Below, in pieces: positions 36,486-49,483 of a DNA stretch of 64,000 bases. Source of the DNA: Kudoa neothunni (Eukaryota; Cnidaria). The number at the start of each line of letters is the position of its first letter. The stretch's first letter is position 1. The stretch spans positions 1,922,001 to 1,986,000 of the forward strand of contig OZ199840.1 in assembly GCA_964304625.1 (NCBI GenBank). Reading direction: 5' to 3'. The translations under genes and the position numbers were made by a program. Under the pieces are notes generated by a model. That model had not been told where the DNA came from and did no database searches. It saw nothing but the letters and a program-made list of their open reading frames with translations.

Positions 36486-39400
36486 ATGGATAGTCGCAGA
36501 CGACCTGTTGAAAATAATGCAAAGCTTGAAGAAATCGATTCTGCGGATGAATTGAATCCGGGCGAGCGCTTAGACCAGGAACTCGAAAATAAGGCTAAAA
36601 AATTTAATATGACTGCTATTCAAGTGCGATCGTTGCTCTATGTAATTAATGCTCTCTTTAATCTAAACATTGATTTTCCTTGTTTTCATTAAAGAATGTA
36701 TTGCGCGATAAAAGAGTGATTACACTAGCTCAGGCGAAAGCTAGGGAAATACCGTCGTCCAATGAGAATGACGCCACGAATAACACATCCGAGCTTTTAC
36801 AGCTATTAGAATTAGATCTTCCTGTGTGTGACTGTTACAATTCTAGATTTGGTTGCTTGTTGATTTGAATGTGGTTTTAGTTTACCCGTCTCAGAAGTAG
36901 AAAACAACTCCATAAAACAGCTGATGAAGATCAGGCGAGCAGTGAGGATGCTTCTTATGAGCCTTCTGAAAGGTCCAGTGTGTGTGAGGACGATGAGGAA
37001 TACAGTGACACCGAGTATGACAGTGATACAAAAGATGAAGACCAGTTTGAGAGTTCCGGTGGTTTGAACGATGACGATAAACTTTCATTGAATATGGATG
37101 AAAATTCTTATACTGAACCAATAGTGATTGCTGACAACAACTACTCATTTTTGGAACAACAAAAAAGTATACAAGAATCTCAGAAGGCCTGGAAAAGTTG
37201 GATATTTGAGGTACAGGAGGACACGTTGAATCTGAATCCTAGCGAATTTGGTAAATTGTCGCGGTCTCATAACACCGCCAACTCTTCAGTTAATGCGGAA
37301 GTCGCGAATACTTCAAATGACATAGCGGAAGGTGTAAACAAAGATACAGAAATTCAATTTGGGTTGGAGGATGATGAGGATGAAGAAGATGAAGATTTTA
37401 TTTATGATATGGATGAATTGGATGACGATGATGACGAGGAATATCGCCAAGACAAAGCTGTGAGAGTTTCCAAGAAAGAATATTTGAAATTAATGGAAAC
37501 AACCGAAGATCATATCGACGTGGATATAAACTCGTTTTTTATGCTTGCTAGTGAAAAATTGGCCCCGAATATTCCCAAGGTTACAACTTCACCAGCTCAA
37601 CCGTTGTACACTGGTGCCACCGTGCAACCTGACCCCAACCGCACCGATCCAAACATTGATATCAATATCACGTTGGATGATAACCAGCGTAACACTATCA
37701 AACTACTGCTGCAACAGCATGTTGTACTGTTGACCACAATGTGCATTCAAAGCAGTTTGTTTGAGGAATTGACTGAAATTTCCGAATCTACACGTGGTTT
37801 ACTGGAGGAATTTGTTCATTTTATGCCAAAATCTACAGCACAAAATGACAATCTAACCGCTCCACCCTCTTCCAACGATTCCATTGGTTGGTTGGCTGTA
37901 AACGCGTTCTCCAATATTGGCGCGGAACAGGCCCTACAGACTATAAACACATGGAATAAACTCAGAGAAAACAAGGGAGTGCCAGTGGCTTTTGATGACC
38001 GCCTAAAACGGATTCATCAGTGTAAAATGTGTAATATACACGAAAAACATTGCGTTGGTGGTGTGTTCAATATTCCACATCTTTACACTATGGATTATCC
38101 TCCGCTGCCGTTGAAAATGATATCGTTTTTTATGTTGGATCCATTTTTCGGTAAATTTCCACAATTGCTTCCTCGAGTCTCAGCCAACAATCTTGAAAAT
38201 ATTAAACAACGACATTTTCTACCGATAAACACCGTGAGAAAAGCTGCCAAAACCAATATAGCTACAAATATAGCTACAGCAACCGATTTGGGCACATTTT
38301 CAAAGGATAGACATAGACTGGAAATGTCCACCTACAGATCCAACGTTAAATACACATCCTCCGAAGATTTCCTCATTATTCTCGGCTACTACCAATGGGA
38401 CAACAGTTGGCCGACTATCCAACTGAATCTACTGCCAACTCGTAACTATACTCATATGAGAGCCAGATTCTACAACCACACACGTTCCATGAAAATACCC
38501 AACGGTGATATTTTCAACCTCCCAACTTCACACATCATCCAAAAATTGAATAATCCCACATTATTATCGCAAGACAATATAGTCAATAATTGCTCTCTGT
38601 ATTTTCGCAATGATGTCAACCGAAGTACCCCACATCTGGCAAGATGGATTTACGAATCTAAAATTGCTGGACTCCTGGAATTTGTTCACGTGAAGGACGC
38701 TCTGAATTTAACCTACTTCACTGCTGATAACTCCGATGAGAACTATCACAGTAGATATTCCGTGATATCTCTCAATAATTTGGTTGGTTGTATCAATGTA
38801 ACTGCCGACAAAAATACTCAACTCAGAAAGTACTCGATGGGCACTACACTCTTACCTTTTGTGAGCCAAATTGTTGATCCACTCAAACCTAACTCCCGTT
38901 TCCCAAATAAACGTTTTCAAAATTTGGACGAATGCTATCAGTTCTATGAGAACAAAATCTCTCAATTAACAGATGGGCAATCGCCTGCAAACAATCTCAC
39001 ACATGGAAATGTTGGAAGATTCTCTAAACTAGACCAACTGATGGATAGATGTGAGGTGAGATGAGATCCATCTCATTTTATTGTGATATATAATCAATTT
39101 CTAATTCTAATATCCGGTCTAGTTTAAGAATGAGATTTTTTCTCTTGTTAACTATATCAATTGGTTGAAGGAAGTAATTTTTAGTGAAAACTGATCAATA
39201 ATGACAATGTGTTTAATGTTGAAGTCTGAGGATCGCCATCAAGATGCAGTTAATCTTGTTCATTTTATGACTGGCTCAATATGTGTGATGGATAAAGTCT
39301 TTCTTCATAATGAAGTTCTTTTAATATGTTGTGACTGTAGGTTCGTTTTTGGACGATCTATCTTCAAGATTACAAAAATATTCAACTGCTTCAAGTGATA

Positions 39401-42400
39401 TTCTTTTTATAGTTAATCGTCCAAATATTTATATTTGAGGATTATTAAACTATTAAAAAATTTAATTTTAGTAAAATAATTATATTTTGATTAATTCTCA
39501 TCCTTATATGTTTAATTAATGAATAATCTATAAGTAGACGATTTACTTTAGTTCCTTGTTTGTATTGATATTAATACAGTTCAAACTGCACTAATATCGT
39601 TAATCCTTTAAAAATTAATTTTCCACGTAAATTAGACGAGCAGGCTTACAAGAAAGGAACGAAAATATGTTTATTGGGAAAATGTTGTTTTCTCGTGCGT
39701 ATTCATTACTAGTGTAGTTTCATCTGAAATATATTTGGAATTTATCGGTTAATTACCCATCTATAAAACAAAAAAAATTGATTTGAGTAAACATAAATTA
39801 AAATATTCTTATTAATTATGATAGATTTATTCTATTGTTTATAACGTTTTAATATTTTTATAAAGTTCCTAGCTGGTCATTTTAGGCCAAATTATAGAAT
39901 GAGGTCGATCTCGACGTTCTTATTTTCCAAATAAAAGTTGTTAATCTAATGTTGGATATTCGAATATGCTTAAAATACCGAATGAATGGATTATGCCTAA
40001 TTCTGGGTTAAATCTATACTGAATGAAAACGTTAGCGTATTCATTTTTGACATGCTCCTGGGAACAACGGCCGAAAGATGAAATAATTGCGCACATGCCT
40101 TTTGATTGATTGAAATCCGGATGAAAAATTTTTGTTTTATTTCATCACACTATAATTATACAAGCTAATTTTTATTCAAAAGTGAATCATTTATATCAAA
40201 CTGTTGTTAAATTTAAAAGAAAAATCTGGTGTCCAAATGGACGCCTCTTTTTTATTCGGAAGACGTTCTAATTATAAACTTTTGCTGAAATGTTTCAATA
40301 AATATATAATAATATGATAGAAGAAAGGAGAAAGTGTGGGCTAAATTAATTAATTTATTTTTGAGAAATGAGTTGTAATTTTTCATGGAGTCCAAATGGA
40401 AGCGATTTTTTCGAAAGGTTAAAGAAAATGAATTACCGCGCTTGTTCATAAACGTTCTTCTCAATTATTTATTTTTCATCTATTATTAATGTTGGTTCAT
40501 TTTAATATAATAAATAAATAAATAATATTCGACAAAATTATAATTCCACATTGAGTGTATGTAGTTTTATTTGCACTTTAGAACAGCCGAATAATTTTTC
40601 CCTTCTAAATTTGTTGAAACATAATTATCTTAATTTAATAAAAATAAAAAAATTGAATTTTAAATTATATTGAAATTAATTGTTTAAATCTATTTTTATA
40701 TCAAGGGCTCAATTTAATCGCGAATAAACATTAAGTCAATTTGAATACACTTCTAGAACGGATTATGGTCAAGTCCGAGATTGCATTGTATTGAACTATA
40801 AACCTTTTTAAAAAGCAATATGACTGCTCTAAAATTTGATGTAGTTTGTTGGATTCGGCCCACTAAAAACGATACTACCGATGTATATAGAATTAACCTT
40901 ATATATCAAACGTACCCTCGCTTCTTAATCCCTCCCAACTCTTATTTACGGAGTTTTGTCTATTTAATATTTTTTAACATATCATACTCAATAATTTATT
41001 ATGAATCTCTGTGCTCCTAAGTGCATAATTTTCTCATCAACAATCGAACCTCGATTATCCGGAAATCGCGTCATCCGGAAGTTATTTTAAATTTTCTTTG
41101 GGTTCTATTGAGATTAAATGTCGATAAATGTTCGATTCTCCGGCATCTCGGTAACCAGAACAACAATTTCTTCATCATTTTTTATCAAAAGCATCACCAA
41201 TCACCTTACCACGTATATACGTATATACATACATATCCACATATACAATGTAGCATATATACCAATGCAATATTTAACACAAAAATATGTATAGATTAAT
41301 TATTTACAAGTTTCTCTTGTAAAAACTTACGTTAAGCGTTCAATTCTTATAGAAATTAATATTATATTGAACGTATGTTTATATGCAGTTAAAAAAATTA
41401 ATTACGGATTATTTAAAAAAATGGATCACTTCTCTGTAAATGTGTTTTCTTCCATAATTATGTACTGTTTTTCTTGTAGGTCTCCATATTTTAGTTAAGA
41501 GACATTTCAATATTTTTAGTTCAAGTTGCAGGAGTTAAATTATTTTACACAACAATTAGTGAAAAATGTTCATCAATCAAATAAACAATTGTTTAAGTGG
41601 AAATTTCAAAAAATGTGCGCAAATGTGACATAATGTTTGATTATCCGGAAGGAAAACCTCGTGTCCCAAATTTCCTGGATAACCGAGGTTGGACAGTACA
41701 ATAAAAACTGAACACATAGAAAGGAATATACTTAGACCAATATAGCATTCGAAAAATTGAAAGCACCAATAAACATTTAACTATTTAATTAATTTTTCTC
41801 GATATATTAGGGATTATTTAATTTATACTATGATGTAAATATTGTATTAATTTTAACCCATAGAGATAATCTAAAAAAATTTCCGAAATACGATTGTGTT
41901 TTTTATATTTTTGATTGTAGGAGAATTTTGATGAAGCAACTGTCGATAAATTGCTTCAACTTGTATCCAATATGCGAAATATAAATGTAAGAGAATAAGT
42001 GAGATACATGTATATGACTTTAAAATTAGATGGAGCAATTAATAACGAAGTGCGATATTGACTGGACCGAATATTCCAACATACCATTTAAATCCAGCCG
42101 ATTAGAACCTTCAATATTTGAATTGTATTTAGTTATAAATAATAGCGTTTGTTTGTGAAAGAATGGGGAAATATTTAGAATAAGAGAATTCATAAAAGGT
42201 GATTTGTATTGCAAAGTGGATGACGAGAAAATAAAGGGAAGAAAAATATACGAAGATTTTGCGAATAATCGCGAAGATTACAATTCTTTTGGTATTGAGG
42301 CTGGTCCTCAAATAAACAACACAAGTCAACCACTAGAGCGTTCCAATAATTTGGTAGAGGAGAATTATGAATTTTTAAAATTTTGCGATGACAATTCTCG

Positions 42401-42731
42401 ATCGATGAGCGATGTTAGAACTGAGATTGGGTTAGAAATGGCTGATTTGCGGCATCCAACGAATCCTGTTATGTTTAATCTTATAAAACGAATTCGACCA
42501 TCGAATAGGTTGATTAAATGGGAAGCGTAAGTGTGATTTATATTACTATTGTTATGTGACTGAATTATACGAGAAATATCATTGACTGGTGTTCGGTGTA
42601 GTGAAAATGACTTAGTGATTTTGAAAAAAATCAAATCCTACGGTTATAATGCTAAAACATTCGGATCAATACAGAAACAATTATGTCAGAAAACTCCCGA
42701 CACCCACTACACTACTGAGGAGGTGGATTGA
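36486..42731 (+). CDS. GON4L: GON4L-like nuclear regulator (7 exons)
   Basis: Proposed CDS is join(36486..36641,36695..36823,36881..39055,41921..41986,42030..42124,42179..42526,42602..42731), 1032 aa, all junctions GT-AG and in phase. GON4L is a chromatin-associated corepressor of cell-cycle and differentiation genes. Matches in order: NMTAIQVRSLLYNVL near residue 41 (human NLTTVNVRNILHEVI); LDLPFTRLRSRKQL; acidic DDEEY-rich stretches; EDFIYDMDELDDDDDEEY then QDKAVRVSKKEYLKLME (human FRTDRAVRITKKEVNELME); ITLDDNQRNTIKLLLQQHVV (human LTLDPAQRKRLQQQMQQHV). A SANT-like domain sits near residue 586 (YTSSEDFLIILGYYQW), and a second one at the C-terminus (ENDLVILKKIKSYGYNAKTF). It is half the human length and lacks the long Pro/Ser linker. 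Introns are mostly 43-75 nt, except intron 3 at 2.87 kb, which is full of transposon remains. Confidence 0.85.
40211..40418. mobile_element. Small piggyBac-like MITE
   Basis: Lies between TTAA at 40207-40210 and TTAA at 40419-40422. Near the left end is GGTGTCCAAATGGACGCC (40228-40245), an almost perfect palindrome. Near the right end is GGAGTCCAAATGGAAGCG (~40387), giving inverted subterminal motifs. The left boundary is uncertain because TTAA occurs twice there. Confidence 0.5.
41036..41695. mobile_element. Tigger/pogo-like MITE
   Basis: The right end reads CTGGATAACCGAGGTTGGACAG followed by TA. The left region reads CGAACCTCGATTATCCGG, its inverted counterpart. The 'AACCTCG(G/A)TTATCCGG' motif is characteristic of Tigger ends. 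The outermost left bases are degraded. Part of the inside recurs at 32672-32850. Confidence 0.6.
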
Positions 42732-43136
42732 TTTTTTCAATTCGCCACTCTATATCTAATTTTATTGTAGTTGCATGATAGATATATGCGTCTAATAATG
42801 TTTCACAGCGAGAAACCACCCAACGACAAAACCTGATTATTTAGAATATTGTTTGTATTGATTTAATTATGGGTTTTATTGCGTTTTATCGTAGAAGACC
42901 GAAATAAACATCAACAATCCTAAACTAAAATAACACTCGATTTAATATTCGAAAGTGGATGCGCTATATCCGGATGATTTAACAAATATTTTTGATGCCG
43001 ATTCATATCGTAGACATTCGGTTGAGCAGATACCGATGTCGAAGGATTACTGACGACTAGATAGATTTAATAAAATTTCAATAGACGATTAACGCTTTCA
43101 CTTTGTTGAATTTTAACTCCCCACACAAACACTGCC
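42732..43136. other. Spacer between GON4L and MYPT
   Basis: AT-rich, no frame. It probably holds the GON4L 3' UTR and the MYPT promoter or 5' UTR. Confidence 0.5.
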
Positions 43137-46089
43137 ATGGATATTCCTCAACGGACTATGAATGCTGTTGGGAAACGAGACGAATCCATCAAACGATGGA
43201 TGAATAGTTCCACTGCGAAGGCAATACAAAAAACCGATGACACCCACTTTAAAATAACATTCGACAATGGTTCAATGCTGTTGTCTGCGGTTTCATCTGG
43301 GGATATAAAAGAGTTGGAGCGTCTGTTGCGGCTTGGTACTGATGTGAACTTTTCTAGTGCTGATGGTTTGACTGCGTTGCATCAGGTATGTGATCGAATG
43401 AGTTTGGTTGTGTATAGCTGCGAATACCTAAATGAATAATCAAATGAATAAATAATCAAATAAATAAATCAACTATAGGCATGTATCGATGAGAGTATTG
43501 AGTTGGTCGAAATTTTGGTCAATCATGGTGCTAATATTAACGCTCGTGATAACGAAGGTTGGACTCCGCTTCATGCTGCTGCGTCCACAACCAGTTTGGA
43601 AGTAGTGAGGTAGTTATTTTATTGGTTATGTGTGATTATAAACTCATATCTTATTTAACGTGTGTAACATTTATTGAATTCCACCCATAGTTTTCTAGTT
43701 AAACATGGAGCCAATCTCTCGGCCGTTAACACAGATGGTGAATTGGCTGTCGATCTCGCAGACGAGGATGACATCAAAAATTTTCTCATGGAAAAAATCA
43801 CCGAAAACAGTACTCATCTCAGCTGGACTATTTCGAAAAAACTTTAACACATTCCATCAACTACTCTAGACATCAATTTGACCTCGGCTAGAAATCTAGA
43901 GCATGACAAAATGATCAATGATATCAATCTTTGGATATCTAATGGACGCGTGGATGAAGTACGTGATCCACAAGGTGCGACTGCTCTGCATGTTGCCGCC
44001 TCAAAAAGCTATATGGATGTCATGGGGTATTTTTTCATTTGAATTATTCTAATCCAGTTCTCACTATTGCTTAGATTGCTTGTTGATCGTCTCCAAATGG
44101 ATGTCAACATCAAAGACAATGACGGTTGGACTCCGCTACATGCAGCAGTGTACTGGAAACAATTGGATGCTGTCGCATTTCTAATCGACCACAATGCTGA
44201 TTATCAAGCACAGACTTCAATTGTAGTTCTCCACTATTTAATTTTCAATTACTTCATTTGTTTAATCAATTAAGCTATTTGACGACGATTTAATAAATTT
44301 AGTAATAATAATAACAACAACAACAACAATAATAATAATACATACTATTATGTTGCTTGCAAATTACAATTGTTAATCTAATCCTTTGTTTGTGTGATGT
44401 TTTGTTCCAGTTTATTATGTATAGTTCTTAGAAACACAGTAAATGTGCTAATTTATACGATTGTGGTACATTGTAGAAAATAGACTGTGTGTGTGTAAGT
44501 TGTAAATAGTTGCCATAGGGATTAAAAAGTAATGTTAAGCATGCTTAATTAAACTATAATTAATTTGAATATCATTCTATGGCTCGTTAGCAACAAACAA
44601 TTCCAGAGACCGCCAACTTGAGATTATAAATGACAGATACACATGCGGGCGGAGTCACGTCGAATTAAATATTAAACCTGTCGTATTTATACCAATAATT
44701 GTTTATTGTTGTTTTGAATAATTGAAAATTCAATGTCTACCATTTATTAGGGTTTGCTACCTATTGATTTGGCGGACGATGATATTATTATGAAGTACAA
44801 AGCGTTGTTACGAAAGAAAAACCTCATTACCAGCTATACCAAAAAGTGACCATTGATTGATTATTATGAATGTTGGGTAGATTAGATTTCTATTAGATCC
44901 GCATCGGATGATAGCAGTGATAGTGCATCGCCTGAAGTGTTCCCTCATAGTTATAAACCTCTGCCGAATCCGATTCTGAAAAAATTGGCTGAAAGTGAAA
45001 TACCAACCACCAAGCCAACATCTACAGCCAAACCCATCCATCCTCCACCCAGACAACGTATTCTCATGTGCTAGTAGCTAATTGTTATAATGTTCTCATG
45101 TGTTGGTGTAGATGTGGCCGTATCTGCCCACAAACCCACACTTCCCCCTCAGAGACAAGGTATTGATATTAGTGGTTAATTGATGAATATTGTCGTTAAT
45201 GCTCTCGTGTAGTAGTAGTACCGCCTGATCTATCACGACCACCAATTTCATCCACCAAAGGTATTCATCTAATTGAAGAAATGCGAGTCGAGTGGTGATA
45301 AATTGAAAATTATTAATGTGTAGATGCCACTTCTGCAATATTGTCGGAACCTGCCCGCCCCCCTTCCGCCACCAAAATCACAAAGGGTATTGTTTATGGC
45401 GGGGAAATCGGACTTATATGTATATATGTAGGATTAGATCGAGCTACTAATTTAGTCGAAAGCTCAATTTCATCTGGAGTGAAACTTCCTCCAAAGACTG
45501 CCAATACAACTACAGGTGTTCCCTCATCGATTTTGCCACCTAAGCCTGGTATTATTCCCTACTATAAATTGGAGGTGTGTGTAATTGCCATGCGAACGTA
45601 GGCGCATCTACAAATAAATTAACATCCAATATTTTGCCACCCAAATCCAAAACAACGGGAATAGTTCATCCACCTGTTGCCGCTCGCCCACAAACCCAGT
45701 CAGCCGAAATCCCACGACCAATTGTTACCAGTATTTTCAACACAATCCTTCATTTTTATATTATTAATTAGCTCGTCCAACATCATGCACATTCAAAACT
45801 CTTGAAGAAGCCCTAGAAGAAATTTCCAAACTAAACAGGATGGTCGAATCATATAGAAAGGTTCTCTGTTTTTAAATGGAAATATTTGAATTTATAATTT
45901 TCGATTATGTAGGAAATTTCTCTTATTGAATCTCAATTGAATTCACTTAAACAATCAACCGGATCCAACGTCACATCTTCCAATACAAATATAAACAACC
46001 TAATGGATGAAAACAAACGTTTACAAAGAGAAAATGCCACACTTATTAAAGCGATGTCAACCTTGCAAAAAAGCGGGTCTAAATCGTGA
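43137..46089 (+). CDS. PPP1R12: Myosin phosphatase targeting subunit, MYPT/PPP1R12-like (14 exons)
   Basis: Proposed CDS is join(43137..43385,43479..43609,43691..43809,43870..44026,44075..44222,44751..44845,44897..45057,45112..45159,45213..45260,45324..45386,45432..45548,45602..45730,45772..45860,45913..46089), 576 aa. The subunit brings protein phosphatase 1 to myosin. Near residue 38, KITF followed by DNGS fits the PP1-docking (R/K)VxF motif (human KVKF, DDGA). Ankyrin repeats follow (ADGLTALHQACIDESIELVE; NEGWTPLHAAAS; GATALHVAAS; VNIKDNDGWTPLHAA), matching MYPT1 in order. A Pro/Ser/Thr linker is spread over tiny exons. The C-terminus is a coiled coil ending ENKRLQRENATLIKAMSTL, like human DNQRLKDENGALIRVISKL. 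About half the length of MYPT1; no inhibitory-phosphorylation site was recognised. Intron 5 (528 nt) holds an (AAT)n/(AAC)n microsatellite. Confidence 0.9.
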
Positions 46090-48529
46090 ACCCTTCCTTC
46101 AATATACATTGCACTGTATAATGACTGAATTTTGTTTTTTCGCAGCTCTCAAAAACCAAATCCACCTTCAGTTCAATTCAGTTATGCTTGCTTTTATCCT
46201 ACGATTCCCGTTCTCGAAATCAAATTTATAATTTATTCAGATTTGTAGATATGATATACGTTTTTAACTCATCTTAAACCATTGAATATTAAGTTTTATC
46301 ATTATTTTCAATAAATATCGGACATTTTCGATGGAATATTATTAATTTTGAACGTGTTTTCTTTTTTGTTTGATAAATATTTTTTTGTGTTGCCACCTTC
46401 ATTGATTATACTTGGCCTTGCTGTGTTATGATTTTTTTTCGGAATTATATTTTTGAAGCTATATTTGCCATAATTATTAATCGTATTTGCTATAATTATT
46501 AACCGTATTCATTTGTTTGTGGTTTGCGCGCCTTTTTCTCGAGCTGATATTCTTGAAATTTCCACAGAATTCTAATTTTAATATTAGTATTGATAATAAT
46601 AAATTTTATACGAATAATTTAAAATTAACTAATTGAATTGATTAGCTCTGATTTATAATCTGCCTGAGTTTTATTGATTTGATTCTTGAAATTTAAAATG
46701 ATGAGACAATTACCATCACTATTCGTTAGGTATTTTCTAGTGTCATGTGCAGTATTCTACTAAATTATGTATTTATCTCCAGTTTTGGGTAGTAAAGAAT
46801 CAATAAACAAATTTTAAACTCGACAAATGAATACCTTATTAGCGTCTACACAATTTGATCTAATAAATTAACAATGAATTTTATACTTGACAAAATTTGA
46901 ATTCCTAATTACAACCATAAATATAATCAACTTTGCGATTTTAGCGAATTATACAATAGACAACGGATGGCTCGTAAGACCATTGTGGCCTCAAAACTGA
47001 AATATACTAAATCCTGCCATACGAAGCAGATTCCTGTTCCACATTCACATTCATTATTTTTGTATATTTATATTATTTTTGGTTCATCTTTGTGATTTCT
47101 TTTAGAGAAATTTTTTTAATCCGGCCTTTGAAGCATATGAAAATCAAAAATTTGACCCGTCATTAAAAACTTTGGTGACCCTTGATACAATGAAACCTCA
47201 GAGTTCAACCAAAAAATTTTTAGTTAGAAACAGTTTTGAATTCTAACTCATATAGCAAGGGTAGTCGGAACAAAAATTTGAATCTAAGAAGTTCTAAAAG
47301 AAGAGTCGCTCAATCAAATTGGACGAACGTCATCGAAAGAGAATCTTTTATAATCCTTCGTATGACAGCTAAAAAATATTAATCCTGTATTTCATTTTTA
47401 TTTTTCAGAAACAATAGGTATGCATGTTTTCTTATAAATAAAAATAAGAATAATCATTCATTTGATTCACGCTAACAGATTAACGGATTATACTAATTTT
47501 CGTTATTTTGCATGGGAAAAATTATTCGGAGTTCACCACACTTCTAGAAAGGATTATGGTCGATGTCCGAGGTTGCACTGTATTTTAAATATAACTACGT
47601 AATTTTTGTCATCCGAATCCCTAACGAATTTCTTTTCGAGAAATATTTTATTAATGTCAAAGGGTAATTCTTTTATATAAAGTTTGGAATGTTGCTAGTT
47701 AACGTTCTTAGTTATTTAAATCGTATAAATAATAAAAAATTAACAGTTTATATTTTTTAATGCGGTGAAATAGTCAAAATGATATTTTGGGGTGGAGTTT
47801 TCATGTCGAAATCTCACTTAAATTCCTAAAAGTTGTGTTATCTATATTCCTGAAAAATTTCGTGATAAAATATTTTTTGTAATATTAAGCTAACTTTATG
47901 CCGCAATTTATTAATAGTTAATAATTTAATCTAGGTTTGCGAATAAAATTATGCAAACTTATTTAAATGCAGGCGCACAATTTTTCATTTCTTCGTGTGA
48001 ATCCTTACCTTCGGAAAATGAGATTGTCTTCGACCCATTTCGATAAATATATGTGATGATTATTGTTTATACAATGAATTAAGTGTTTAAATGGCGATAA
48101 ACAAATTTTATCATTAATTAAATTAAATAAAGAATTTATTTTTAGTTGAATCTATTAACGACCATTCGATGACAACCAGCAATTATAACAAAAATTAGAA
48201 ATTGGAAGACAAAGGTGACTGTGAACAAATATACTTCAAAAATTTAATCTGTTCTTTGTGAATCATGATCTAAACTTGACTGATTTTAATGACAAAAACT
48301 CTTGTTTACTACGCGCATAAAAGTAGTAATGTTTTTGAAGATTAAACCCGTCAATCGATTCAGTTAATCTAAAAAATATCTTATTGGGACAGGTGGGTTC
48401 TCAGGGCCCCAGGATTTCGATGTGTAAATTTCATGAGAGTATCAGACGTGGAATTTACATGAGGCTATTGGATGTGCAAATTACATGAGAGTATTGGTAT
48501 TAGAAATTACACGATTGTATCGGTTAAGG
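46090..48529. other. AT-rich intergenic spacer, 2.4 kb
   Basis: 3' flank of MYPT. At ~47535-47580 GTCCGAGGTTGCACTG followed by TA is a Tigger-type right end; a near copy lies at ~40745-40786 (GTCCGAGATTGCATTG). No partner left end was found. No gene is supported. Confidence 0.45.
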
Positions 48530-49155
48530 CAGTGTTCCCTCGCCCCACCAGTGGGGTATGAAAAAATGTTGGTGTGACATGGATAGTGGTGAGATAATTG
48601 GGCAGTATGACGTACTTTGAAGCTAATATCGCGACTTTCGATATCGCTGATTTTTAAGTAGCGGTTAATATCAAAAAATACAAAAAGCAATGATTAATTA
48701 TATAAAAATTAATAATAATATTTACGTGTACTTCGCCCAAATAGAATCAGAGAATGCCTAATCTTATTCTTGTCTCATTTAGAATTGTAAATCCTTTTTT
48801 TGATTAAATCCAGTATAATATTAATTAATTTGGTAGTTGTATTATTTATGTTCCGTTTATTAGTCCTGAATACACGGAAGTCTTTCCCAATGAAGGTTGG
48901 ATTACCGCGAGTTTCATATGACGCTGTTTCTGAGGGAATGAAGAACTAAAGATGTTAATTTTTAAGGTCCATCGGTAAAATAAGTATGATCTGATCGAAC
49001 ACATTTTAATTTTAATGAGAAAGGAAGTATATATTAATTGCTCTCAAATTTTAATGTGATAGGGTGCTTTTTTCATTGTTGTATACAATTTAAGTTCAAA
49101 AGTCACTACTTCTGAAAAAGGTAAGGCATGATAGAAAAAAGGTTGGGAAACACTG
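48530..49155. mobile_element. hAT-type MITE, 626 bp
   Basis: The left end is CAGTGTTCCCTCGCCCCACC. The right end, read on the other strand, is CAGTGTTTCCCAACCTTTTT. Flanks are GGTTAAGG and GGTTTAAG, which look like a slightly decayed 8-bp target duplication. There is no transposase frame. Confidence 0.7.
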
Positions 49156-49483
49156 GGTTTAAGGGATAATGAAAGATGGAGTGAATTATTTCATAAGGTA
49201 GTAATTATTAATCTTTAATTTTGAATAAAAATAAAAGATAAATAATAAATTCATAACTTAATTTTAGAAAATTTATAAATTGACAATATAAATAACACGC
49301 AATTTAAAATATATTAAATTATAATTATTTTTAAATTAGCTTGCTTACATTGCAATGAATAATGGCGCATATCAAACCAATAAAAATAATCCCCACAATA
49401 AAAGTTAATCTAGTAAGCAATATAAGGATGAAACAAATTAAATATCTAGAATAATTGCAGGAGTTGTCATATTTCGAATCATA

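Larger units (their letters stand above)
39056..41920 (+). other. GON4L intron 3, transposon-filled
   Basis: Begins GTGAGA and ends TTGTAG, and joins the flanking exons in phase 0. Contents: a small piggyBac-like MITE (about 40211-40418), a Tigger-type end at ~40741-40786, and a Tigger-like MITE at about 41036-41695. A 65-codon frame at 39201-39398 is not needed to keep frame and shows no known domain, but an extra exon is not excluded. Confidence 0.7.

Noticed and set aside
39201-39398. Possible extra GON4L exon (65-codon frame with several Cys)
   Set aside because: Exon 3 joins exon 4 in phase without it, and no domain is recognised. Left as an open possibility in the intron entry.
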